Positions 53,388-64,000 of a stretch of 64,000 nucleotides of DNA are shown here, in pieces. Position 1 is the stretch's first letter. The number at the start of each line of letters is the position of its first letter. A program made the position numbers and the translations under genes. Origin of the DNA: Apis mellifera (lineage: Eukaryota > Arthropoda > Insecta > Hymenoptera > Apidae); the NCBI RefSeq assembly GCF_003254395.2, contig NC_037646.1, positions 9,206,381 to 9,270,380 on the forward strand, given 5' to 3'. A model generated the notes under the pieces. That model saw nothing but the letters and a program-made list of their open reading frames with translations, ran no database searches and was not told where the DNA came from.

Positions 53388-56300
53388 TCATTCATTCCCT
53401 GAGCTCGTTTATCACGGCGGATTCGCGCGAGCGGAACGGAAAAGGTGTTTCTGGTGAAACAGTCGACGGAGTTAAAGAGAGGGACGATGAAAGCGGGCAA
53501 CCAGAAACAATGAGCTATCGTCGACAGGCGTTCGCCGCTCGCCTCTCTCGTCTCGTTTCGCGTTTTCAGTTCCGAGTTTCCTCCTCCTTTCCTCGACGTC
53601 TTATAACAGCCTCGTTTTCATCCCTCCGTGAAACGAGCAACGATCAAACGAACTTCCATACGCTTAAAGGACGAAGATGCCTTCTCCCCGAGGCTATCTC
53701 CCCTTCCTTTCCTTTCTTCCTTCGTCTTAACGTCGAAGATCGATCTCCTTAACGAGAAAGAAACGATCGAGAAAATCGTTAGAAGAAAATCGTGGATTCT
53801 CTCGTCGGATCGATCGACTTTTCAAAACAAAAATTCTAGAATTCTTCTCCTGGATTAATTCTCGTTTCCTTTCTTTTAATTTACTTACTTATTTTATCTT
53901 CTATTCTTCTATTCGATTTTTCTTCCATGCGGAAAGGGGAGCAGAGAAAGAAAAAGGAAAAAAAAGAAACATCTCTCGAAGAGCAACTCGAGCAGGTCGT
54001 TTGACTGGACGCGTAAATTACGAACGCGTCCCGTTGTTCCCGACGCATTAAGCGATCCGACTTGCACTATTGTGAATTCGGTTTTTGTTCCCACGAATCG
54101 GGACCGGACACGCTTGTTCTTTCGCCATAACGAGCGCAATGGTATAATGCTCTTGTCGTGTCGGTTTTGTATTTATCGTTGAAAATGCTAGCTCGGGAAT
54201 ATAATTGAGACGGAAGGGTGGATATTTCGCTGCTTCGAGACTCGAATTTGTAGAGACAAGAAGTAAATATAAATCTTTCACACCCTTGAGCATTACATTA
54301 AAATCCAACATTATCGTTTCTTTCAAAAAGAAAGGAGCATTGTGAAAAGTGGAAATTAGAAAAAGTCAATTTCTCACCGATTTCACGAATCGACTTACAA
54401 ATTTCTTATTACTTTTAAAAATCTCTCGAATCGTCCTCTGAAATGCGAACAGTAACAAGAATCGTCAGTGTCGTAATCGCTTGTGGCGAGATTATCGTGG
54501 AACGCGATAATAAAATCACGGAGGCAGCAATGATATAACGGATATAAGGCGGCTAAAGTTGCAGCCTGTTCCTTTTCGTTCGGAAAGAAGTCACGCCGCT
54601 CCACGCTTTAGCAATGTCCCCCCGGATATACGTGCCGCCCGTATCTCGCCCTCGTTTTTGATCCCGTGCACATGGAAGGGACGGTCGGTCGGTCACGTCA
54701 TCCACTTATTTACCGATATATGCTGTCGCGGGCACAAAAGAAAATCCCGGTTTCACAAGGGTGGCAAGCTTGCTCGCTCCGCGTTAAAATCGTCCACGAC
54801 GTCCAGCCCAGGGGAGCTTCGAATTTATAGCCCTCTCTCTCTGTGACACGTTTTAACGTGCACCTCACCCAGATCCTTGGCACACGTGTACTTGCAGAGG
54901 CAGAGGAATTCAATTCACGTCCGACATCACGCGGGCGAAAATCTTCGCGCCGCGTTGTTGTCGGATCTTATTGTTGTTCGACTTTGGACCGCTGAACCAT
55001 AAGGCCATAAATTAGCTTCTTAGAGAGAACAAGTTCCATCTATCCTCTAATTAATCCCGTTTACCATTGGGAATAATTAATTTGAAAAGATTTAGTTTTT
55101 TTAAATATATGAATTCTAAAATTTAGAGACTTTTATTTATTTATTTATTTTTTTAAAGGTAAAAATGATGGTTCATTATTCGCGACGGGAAAACTATTAA
55201 GATTCTTCGTGGAACGTTATATATGGCAAATATCAGGGAGGTGTAAATTTTCTTTTCTCGCATTTCCATTAATGGTCGCATTCCGTTGCGTGGCCGTCAG
55301 CCGGCGGCCGGAACAAAAGAATTTGAATAATGCTCGTTGAAACGAAGTCGAGGATGTAAATAAAACGATAAGTTCCAAGACTTCCAATTTTCAAGCAGTA
55401 GTATCTTTGGCAACGGCGACTTGTCCCTCTTTGGCTACGCCCCAACGAGCAGCCAAGAACCGTATTAACTTTTGCGAAAAATATATACGCCGTCTTCGTC
55501 ATAAACGGTTGAAGAAAAAGAACGGTTTTAATCTCGATTCAACTTCAAATTCTTTTTTTTTTTTTTTTTCTAAAATCGATTATCGATTAATTTTTGTGCA
55601 CAGTTTGGAAACGCGTGCAAAAAAAACACGCGCGCTCTATTTTGGATGATATCGATATAACATCGATATTACACTGGAAATATATTGGCAGAGCGGTATC
55701 GATTAATCTTTCTCATCGCCTCCGATGCTATCTTTATTGGACGTTGCCGCATCGTTCTGTAATCGCGTAGCTAATTATCAAAGTTGGAAACAAGACTCGG
55801 TTGCCGATAGACGTTGACTCGACTCGTTTGGCAGGGAGGGAACGTTCGGAGGGGACAGGACATTTTAGCGACAATTTCTCTCGCTTTTGCACCCTTCTCA
55901 AAGCGCCTTGCCTCTCTCCTTTCGCCGCCTCACCGCCAGACAGCCAATCCAGAACGCTCCACTCGTCTCCTCCGTTTCCCACCGGCGTCCTAGTAGACTC
56001 CTTGCACTTTGTTTTCTACCTTCCTCCCCCCTGCCTTATTTCACCGCCGTTTTCTCCCCCGTTTTCAAGGTGGTAGCACTGCATCGTGTTGGCAACTGTT
56101 TCGAGTACTTAAAAGACCGGTGAAAAAGTTTTGACTCCTCTCCTTTCTTCCAATCCCTCTTCCTCGTTCTCGTATCTCCATCGATTAAAATTATATCGAT
56201 TTGCTCACAGTCTTTTCACAATTTTCATTTTTCGTAAAATGATCGATTGGTCGAATCGTGAGTCGCAATCGATTCATATTTTTACAACGACTGATCTTGG

Positions 56301-57189
56301 AACGACGTTGGACAAAAGTTGTACCGTGGGAGTAAGGGGGTGGAGTGGTGGAGGGACCGTATTTCAGAGTCAAGCGCAGGGCCAAGGAAGAACAAGTGAG
56401 ATCGGTTGCAGGGAGCATTCGGTGAAAAGGGCGGCACCCCTATTGGCCCTGGGTGAAAGGGTAAAAGGGTCCATTCGTTACGGACGAAACAGTGGCCATC
56501 GAATATTTATCGGGTTGCCTTTGTACTTGAGCCGTGTAGGCCCATCGGTTGACCTGTACTACTTGGATCAATCGCATCCCTCAGGAGATACGATCCGGTC
56601 ACCTGGTGGTTGAGATAATTTACAAATGTTGCACAAATGTTATGTCATCCGCTTCGCGATAACGTTGAAACGTAGAGACGATGATGGCAAATAAATTAAA
56701 TGTTCCGCGATGCAAAAAAAAGCTCTAAAAGCATTTTTCACGTTTAGGGGATATAATGGATAAGAGGCTTTTCGACAGTTTTAATTAAAGTTATTGCTCG
56801 ATCGATGTTTCGCATCGTTTTAAAGCTTTGTGCGAAATGTTTGTTAAATGATAAATTAATTTAAAAGTATTATAACAATTTTCAACTTTGCGCACGGTGA
56901 ATGAATGTAATTACGCAGCCAGTGTAGAATCGGAATAAAAATTATTATCGATATTTCTCGCTCGGTTTTTCGAATACAAAATTCGAAAGACCAACGAAAA
57001 TTAAACGATTAAAAGACAATTATGAATTTTTAATCCCGACTCGGGTTAATAAATTAACATTTAAATTCAACGAATCCCAAACGCATTGTAACAATATTAT
57101 TCTCGCGAAACACTCGCGTTTACGCCTAGTTATTCAATTCAAATCAACGCGTGGCCGTCCTGTCTTTGCGCAGGCTCGCGTCCATCCTA

Positions 57190-57206
57190 TCCATCCATCC
57201 ATCCAT
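57190..57206. repeat. (ATCC)n microsatellite
   Basis: Four copies of ATCC, with a degenerate copy just upstream, in intron 2. Confidence 0.9.
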
Positions 57207-58119
57207 CGCATTTTGTTACTTGAAAGCGATCCCTATCGATAATTCGATCGATTAAACTTTATTAGTCGGAGCCCATCTACCAATAGCCAATGCCGCATCG
57301 ATGCGTTCCATCCTCTTTCCGCGTAATTTACCGTCGAATAATGTCAATTCCCCGTTACGATACTCTATCTTTGCCGGCGTATGGCCGACCTATACCACTC
57401 CGGGACTCGTCCAACCTTCAATCAGAATTCAACATTTTAACTCGCAAATCGTCCAGCTTTGTCGCTTCCGTTCCGGGGGAGGGCAATCGTTGCTTTAACC
57501 TCGTTACTCCGCCGAGACGAGTTTTGATTGAGTTTCACCGATGATAGAACGCGTGATTCTGAATTAAATTTCGTTACATCGACCGAATAATTGAGTTCCA
57601 TCGAGGTATTATACGTGTTGGCTTTGCCATTTCAACAGCCCAACCTTTCGCTCATCCCGTCCGATCGTGGTCCAATCGTTTTCTCTCACCTTCTCAGGCG
57701 TCGGTTAATTCATCGAGCCGCACTACATCGATCCCGGTTACGAATATTTATAACGATATTTGTCGCGAATAGTTTTTCCTCTTCCACTTTTCCTTCTCCC
57801 TTTCCTTTTCTTTCGACTCGAGGATTAAACATCGAGGCTTCCCTCTCTCGATTTATTCGCGCCACGATCGTCGTCTTAACATCCCCCTCCCCCTCCTTGC
57901 TCCCGGATTTTACTTACCTTTCCTCCATTCTTATCCCCCCCTTCCCACCGAAATATATCTTTCGTCGGTAAGGAGGTGAAATACGTTCGGCGAGGTATGA
58001 TTTCCTTCTCTTGGCGCGAATGGTACGGAATAAAGGAATAACCGGGAAGAGAGAAACGGTTATTTTCCAGCCGAGGGGAGAAGAATCCGACATCGCGACG
58101 CGGAAACGAGAATAACGCG

Positions 58120-58122
<3 letters not shown>

Positions 58123-58163
<41 letters not shown>
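58123..58163. repeat. (GA)20 microsatellite
   Basis: An uninterrupted GA run of 41 bases, followed 30 bases later by a CT-rich stretch (58196-58245). The two could pair in RNA. Confidence 0.96.
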
Positions 58164-58164
<1 letters not shown>

Positions 58165-61100
58165 ATCGACTCGTTGCAATTCCGCCGCGATAGAATTTTT
58201 TTTTTCTTTTCTTCTCTTTTCTTTTCTTTTCTTCTTTTTTTGCTCCCTTCTCTCCTTTCTTTCTACGAACGCCATAGGCATTCCTCGCGCGAATCCTCCG
58301 TGATTTTACAACACGGTGACAGGAACGAAGCGGTGCGATTGTTGGCAGAAGGGGAAGGGGAGCGAACTTTGATAAATCATCGTAAAGGTAAACGTAATTT
58401 TATCCAGACGATGTGGTAGCGATGTGTTTTCGTCTTTGTCTCTTTTTTTCCTTCTTCTTCTTCTTTCTATTTTATTGGAACAAATTGAACAATTTTTTTT
58501 CTTTCTTCTTTTGTTCGTTCGTTTCGAATGGAATGGACGAACCTTGCCTTGGGATCGATATTCGCTAAAGTCGATAAGGATCGATTCGAAGGGAAATCCG
58601 CGATAAGGATCGACGGATTAATTGAATTAATCCGAGCGGAGAGGACACGAAAATTTCTTCTCATTAGCAAACACACGGTTGAATTTATTTCGTCGGTCTG
58701 AATAGAAAAGCCCCGGTTCCTCGCCGCGTTATTTTAAGAGACGACCCCTTTAATTAAAAGGTCCCTTTGCACCGGCGCACCCTGAGTGTTTGCCTTCCTT
58801 CTACAAGAAAATCTTCCAATTTCTAGAAACCATTGCAGGCCAAACTCCGACCGTTGGATAAGTTTCATTTCTACTTGCGAAAACCGTGCAATGTGTCTTC
58901 TTTAATTTGTACGGTAACGTTTCGCATTATTTTCGAATCACAATTGGTGGACGAGAATGAATGGAAGAGAGAGAGAGAGAAGAGAGAGAGAGGAATTTCA
59001 ATTCTTTTTTTTTTCGCGTTAAAAATGCTTGAGTGATATACCAGTGAATAAACAGTGAAAAAAAAAAAAAATTCTCGATTCAAATATTTAATTTTGAAAT
59101 TAATTAAAATAATTTACGATGGAAGTAAACTGTTTTCACGATAAACTGGTCGAAAAAATAAATTAAAATATAAAAAAAAAAATTAAACAAATTAATGATA
59201 AAAGTGATCTGCCTGAAATTTTCAACGCGCGCGCATGTTTTTTTTTTTCTTTTTTCTTCCCTTGGATGCAATTTTCTTGCATTTCAGTATCCGCATTACA
59301 AATTGTTGCATTATGCACAATAACTTTTAGCAAGATGAAACTTCGAACAAACATTTTAAAATCGTGCATTACTTTACGCTATATAAATTTATCTTACACA
59401 ATTTTCAAACAATCCGCTATGATCACCCACCTTTTCAAATATTCCAAAAAAAAAAAAAAAAATACGGAAATGTAGAAGGAATTAGACGACAGAAATTTTC
59501 GAGGATGAAAAAGAAACGAGCCCTTTGAAATATCCACGTAAAACGGAGACATTCACGAACCTTTTGCCACCCTTCCGGCAAAAATTCTGTTTGTGCATAA
59601 TTGGCGAAGTCGACGGAGAGAAGAGGGGGGAGAAAAATTAAGTATCGAGAAGAAGGGAAGCCGGTTTACCTCGCACTTTCAACCCCTCCGCCCCTTGTTT
59701 ATTTATTTTTTCACGCTTTCCATCGTTTCTTTACTCATCACCGAGCCCCTAAAGCGGGCGTATATCAGTCTCCCTCCCTACCTTCCTTCCTTCCCCCTTT
59801 ATTCGCGCGCCAGAAGTTGCAAACCCTCGTTGGAACGTTTCTGAGGGTTGTGATCGTACGAGCACGATCCTCGCACACGCTTCGTCGCCGTGTACTTTGC
59901 GGCGGGCATTCAATGCCTCGACGTAAAATTTACGATATTGCAATCCGCGCCACGATATATTATAAAATCGCTATATCCACTCCCGATATCCACCCCCTTT
60001 CCGTTCGATCGCGTCACTCGCTACGAAGCCACCCACTTTTGCTACCTTTCCTTCCTCTTCGCCACGAATTACGGAATTTCTTAGGAATTCTTCTGGAACG
60101 ATGTTATTTTCGTCTACGCGATTTATTTATTTTTTTTTCAAGCGTGAACAAGTTTCAAAATTCGAAAGTTTAAAATTTTCCCGTATCTGGGAACCGACGA
60201 TGAATGAGAAAGGTGGTGGAAGAAGAGGGAAAGGAGAAATTGCGTCCCCATAAGGGGATAATTTCAATCGGTCTCGACCACGTCCCTTCCGGTCCCTCTA
60301 ATCTAATGATAATAGAAAAGAGGAAGCGTCCTGCGGGTGTCGAAAACGAAGGTTTCCAGAAGATCGAAAATGGCCGAAGTGTGGCATGGATATAACTGGT
60401 ATTACCGAGTGGATGGCCTGATTTTCCAGCGTTTTGAGCTCGAATGAGCTCGAAAAATGAATGAGAGAAGAGAGGGAACGGTGGTGACCAAGTGGTTAGG
60501 GATTAGTTTCTAGAAGAAAGTATTCCTGGAGACGAATATGCCCTTTGACGTTTTATATAACTTCTTAAATAACTATTCCCTACGGTTTTTTCGTATATTT
60601 TTCATTTCTTCTCTTTTCTTTTCTCGTTCCTCTTTGAGGAAAGCAGAGAACGTAATTGTTAAGCCCGATTCGAGACGACGCAGCGATTCTCCTCGCTTCT
60701 TGCGTGAGGATTATGTCTCCCTTGGCCGAATTTCACGACGAGTTAAGGAGATTGAGATGCCTCGCGAGACTTGACGAGATTCTGCTTCTTCGGTGGCTTC
60801 TTGAAGGGCTCTTAATGAGCTCCTAGTAATTCTTCTGACACTCGACCGTACTCCTTCAACGTTCAACCACTTTTCCAAGTGTAATGGTAAATTATTAGAA
60901 CGAAGCTTTGCGATACAGCTTTAAGTGATCTACATTTTTTTTTTTTTTGTAACCTCTTCTTCTATTTTTATTCGAATATTAGAAATAAAGTAGAACAGGT
61001 AATGTAATCATATCGTGTTTGAGAATCAAATATCTAGGTGTGAACGTATAAGTATAAATTAAATCGATATTTGGATGTTTTTGGAAACGAAGACCTTTGA

Positions 61101-62543
61101 TTTCTCGGAATGGAAAGGATAAAAATCAGAATTTTTGAACGATGCAAATATTAGCGCTCGAAATATCTTCCTCTTTCTCCTTGTAAATATGCCACACTCG
61201 ATAGTTAGAAAATTAGAATTAGAATGGGAATAGTGGGAATATATGATCCGACACTATTCGAAAACTAATCACCAATTTGATCAAAAGTGTATCATCTTCA
61301 AACTAAAACATTAAGGAAAAATTATCCTACAGATCCAAGAGAATCGTGAAAAACACATTTATCGCAAATATGGTGAAAAAGTTATGTAAAATTCAAATAG
61401 ACCGGAAGATTGGAAGAAGGGAAAATTGTATATCATCGACTTCGAAATATCTTGGCAACCATTTGGCAAAGATTTATTTCATATAAAAAATATACATAAT
61501 ATTTATGGTACAAATAAAAAAAGAAGAATTGAAAATATTTTAAAATTCATTTCAAAACAATAAACATAAAGAGATTCAACAAAATATTTTTCTCTTTCGG
61601 AAAAGGCACAGTTGCAAAGATATATTTCGTCAACAATTTCTTTAACCTCGCAAAAATTAGCTCGATCTTTCACGATCGAAGATAGGAAAGCGTGTTTCTC
61701 GTGTTCACTGATAAGAAGCGTTGGATCGTTTCGTTTGGTACGATTTAAAAATCCATTTTCGCGTCATTCGGCGAGAAGTTGGGCGGGCGGTGTCAGGAAA
61801 TGAAATTGGAAGGCTGCATCCGGAAGCAGCCACTTGCCGACCGACGGGTCGGCTGCGCCTTGTATAATGAAGTTATTCTCCCGAGGATCGAATTACAGAC
61901 GTATATATACATATATACATATACACACGCGTGTTTGCACCGTTTATATTTAGACGAGCCTGCCTCATTTGGAGGTAGTTGTGCTGCTTGTGCTACAACC
62001 ATTTTTTTTTTTTTCTTTTTTTCCTTTTAATAGATTCATTACGATGGAAATCTCCCCTCGTGTCGAGTCGAGAGTTCTTTTGGCGAAATTGCAGATTTTC
62101 GTTTTTTCTTTTTTTCTTTTTTTTTTAAATCGTGTTAGATCTTTTTTCATCGTGCGCGATGAAATTCTGGGAATTGGAGATGCTCTTTCGTCCGAGGGTG
62201 TGTAATTATTTTTCGATAGGAAATTGTTGTATTTTAATCAAGAATGCACGAATTCGTCTGTGAACGAAGGAATTATTTCTTCTTTTTTTTTAATAATTCC
62301 ATCCGTGGAATGCAATATTTCTCGAGGATTTAATGGCAACGTTCTCGAATCGATCGAATGACAAGTTTTATGATGTATATATAAAATGCGCGTTTCGATT
62401 GGCTCGCGATTTTGTCTATTACTGATCAATACGCGAATATGTTTCGCGTTGGAATTTTTTAATAACACGCGTAGTGTACAGAAATAGTGCAGTAGAAAAA
62501 TATGTTTTCCCGTTTCGTTACATATATGTATTTATATATATAC

Positions 62544-62560
62544 GTGTGTGTGTGTGTGTG
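62544..62560. repeat. (GT)8 microsatellite
   Basis: A GT run following a TATATATATAC stretch. Alternating purine-pyrimidine sequence begins near 62532. Confidence 0.9.
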
Positions 62561-63683
62561 AGTGTGCGTTGTTCGATTTTTCCCAATATTTTTTTGGATT
62601 GAATAGAGCATGTTGTCGCAATGATTTTTTTATTTACTAAACATGCGTACACGATGGCATATCGTGATTGTCACACATATAGAGATACACATCTTCGAGC
62701 GAATAATGCCGTAATTTTCATTTCACGGACGATGAAAAATAATTTTTGCCATAGGTAATGAAAATATCTTGCGCCGATGGATTAATTAAATTTCCAAAAT
62801 TTAATCATTACGTATGAAAAATTCGAAAAGATATCAACGAAATTATTCTAAGCTAATTCAACAACGTGGAATTAGGATTATGAAATTTGAACGAGTTTAT
62901 CCAAGTCGATCGAATTAATATCTATTCCCTTCGAGATCGTTTCATTCGATGATGCGTCCCGTGGATAAAGAGATTGGCACGAATTCGATTATCTAAAAAA
63001 AAAAAAAAATATCAATGATGAAATACACGAGAGAAGGGGAGAAGAGTTTCTGAAAGGATAAATTTCCCTTGGAAAATAGAATCTCCGGTGACCACTCGAA
63101 GATCCTAAAAACCCTCCTCCTCGCGTCGTATTTGCAGTATCTTCGCCAGTCGATTTCAACTATCGATATTGTAATCCTCTACACCGTGTTGTATATATAC
63201 TACGTCGTACTTGGACGACACGGCTGTATCGACAGAATTTCTATCTGATAGGATCTTCGAAACGATCTCTCGATTTCGACTACCTTTCCCTCTTCGTCTT
63301 CTTCTTCTTTTTTTTTTCGGAACGATCGCCATTCGTCTTCTCTCGGCGAATTTGTCTTCATAAATGTCAACCGATTTCATTCAAACAGGAAAAGAATATT
63401 TCTCGTTAAATCGTATAGAAATTTTTTTATATTATACAGAGGGGCAATTTTTCACGGGTGAATAAATAAAACAACGATTAACCAATTTCTCGATCGATCC
63501 CTCGATATTTATTCGCATTTATTCTAAAGTAAATATTTCAGAGAGAGAGAGAGAGAGTTTGGTGAGAATACTTCGTGAAAATTGTTATTAAAATTTAAGG
63601 CTTGTGGAGCTTTCATGGAAAATAGCCCAGACGGAAAAAACACCGGCGGCAATTTTAACGAAAACACCGGCAGAGATCGATAT

Positions 63684-63724
63684 AAGTGTGCTTTTTAAAA
63701 GTGTGCTTTTTAAAAGTGCGCTTT
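63684..63724. repeat. 15-bp tandem repeat, 2.7 copies
   Basis: The unit AAGTGTGCTTTTTAA begins at 63684 and 63699, and a partial third copy with one substitution begins at 63714. It lies in intron 2 near the right edge. Confidence 0.88.
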
Positions 63725-63863
63725 GTTTTCGCCTCGATATCTCTCGATCGGTTCTCGAGATACGAAATCTGTAAAGTGTTCGCTTAAAAACGTACGCAGC
63801 GCGCTTTGGGAAACGTCGCGCCGTGACCTAAATTTCTTTTTTCCGCCAGATGCGTACGTCAAA

Positions 63864-63903
63864 GTAGTAGTAGCAGCAGCGACAGCGGTAGTGGTAGTAG
63901 TAG
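63864..63903. repeat. Imperfect (GTA/GCA/GTG)n trinucleotide tract
   Basis: A run of GTAGTAGTAGCAGCAGCG and GGTAGTGGTAGTAGTAG follows a possible acceptor (TTTCTTTTTTCCGCCAG). One frame reads as valine and alanine repeats and the reverse strand as threonine and alanine repeats. I regard it as a simple repeat, not a coding exon, because no conserved sequence flanks it. Confidence 0.6.
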
Positions 63904-64000
63904 AAAGACGCCGAGTCATCGTTTCTCTCTGATCCCCACCATTCACGCGGGCCTGGGATAGGTCAGTAGCAGAGAGAGGAAGAAGAGGGTGTCTTCGTCC

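Larger units (their letters stand above)
41841..64000 (+). other. Nlg: Neuroligin intron 2, 5' part (continues beyond window)
   Basis: The intron opens with GTGAGTAATT, a near-ideal donor. The remaining 22,160 bases contain no segment resembling the next neuroligin block, which in the family carries a conserved HGESYEWNSGN-like motif. The sequence is ordinary CpG-rich intronic DNA with many microsatellites and long purine or pyrimidine runs. Open frames above 100 codons occur (for example around 51.3-51.9 kb), but they overlap open frames on the other strand and look like chance in GC-rich patches. A microRNA or other non-coding RNA could lie here, but I recognised none. Confidence 0.7.

Noticed and set aside
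59601..60173. 190-codon open frame on the + strand
   Set aside because: It has a TTG start in a eukaryotic intron, pyrimidine-rich low-complexity sequence and no motif.

Overview
This is a eukaryotic nuclear window and almost all of it is non-coding. The only protein-coding gene I can support is the 5' end of a neuroligin gene on the + strand. Several features suggest an insect, most likely an aculeate hymenopteran such as a bee. The DNA is AT-leaning but unusually rich in CpG, with motifs such as TCGA and TTCG everywhere. Microsatellites are abundant, introns are long with GT..AG borders, and the neuroligin has an insect-like N-terminus. The species call is an inference from composition and one partial protein, with no database comparison.

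Layout. Positions 1 to about 39.9 kb hold no coding exon that I can defend. They contain simple repeats, long polypurine and polypyrimidine stretches and three local duplications: a diverged pair (7309-7682), a roughly 340-bp tandem duplication (19991-20652) and a six-unit minisatellite (22847-24020). Two low-confidence candidates for 5' transcript structure of the neuroligin gene lie at 35.3-35.8 kb and 37.5-37.9 kb. Neuroligin coding exon 1 is 40091-40338, intron 1 is 40339-41664 and coding exon 2 is 41665-41840. A second intron then starts at 41841 with a perfect GTGAGT donor and runs past the right edge, so it is at least 22 kb long. I found no further neuroligin exon and no convincing nested gene in it.

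Biology. The two exons encode the first 141 residues of a secreted or membrane-targeted neuroligin: a signal peptide followed by the start of the carboxylesterase-like extracellular domain. They include both cysteines of the first conserved disulfide and the type-B carboxylesterase signature 2 (EDCLYLNIYAP). Neuroligins are postsynaptic adhesion proteins that bind neurexins. The catalytic-site region, transmembrane segment and C-terminal tail must lie beyond the window.

I see no operons, prokaryotic genes, CRISPR arrays, rRNA or credible tRNA genes, and no intact transposon. I did not find a previously undescribed biological system. The most notable non-gene structures are the higher-order minisatellite, a long Z-DNA-prone CG/TG tract 47 bp upstream of the neuroligin start codon, and a 28-bp near-perfect palindrome about 1.8 kb upstream of that start codon.
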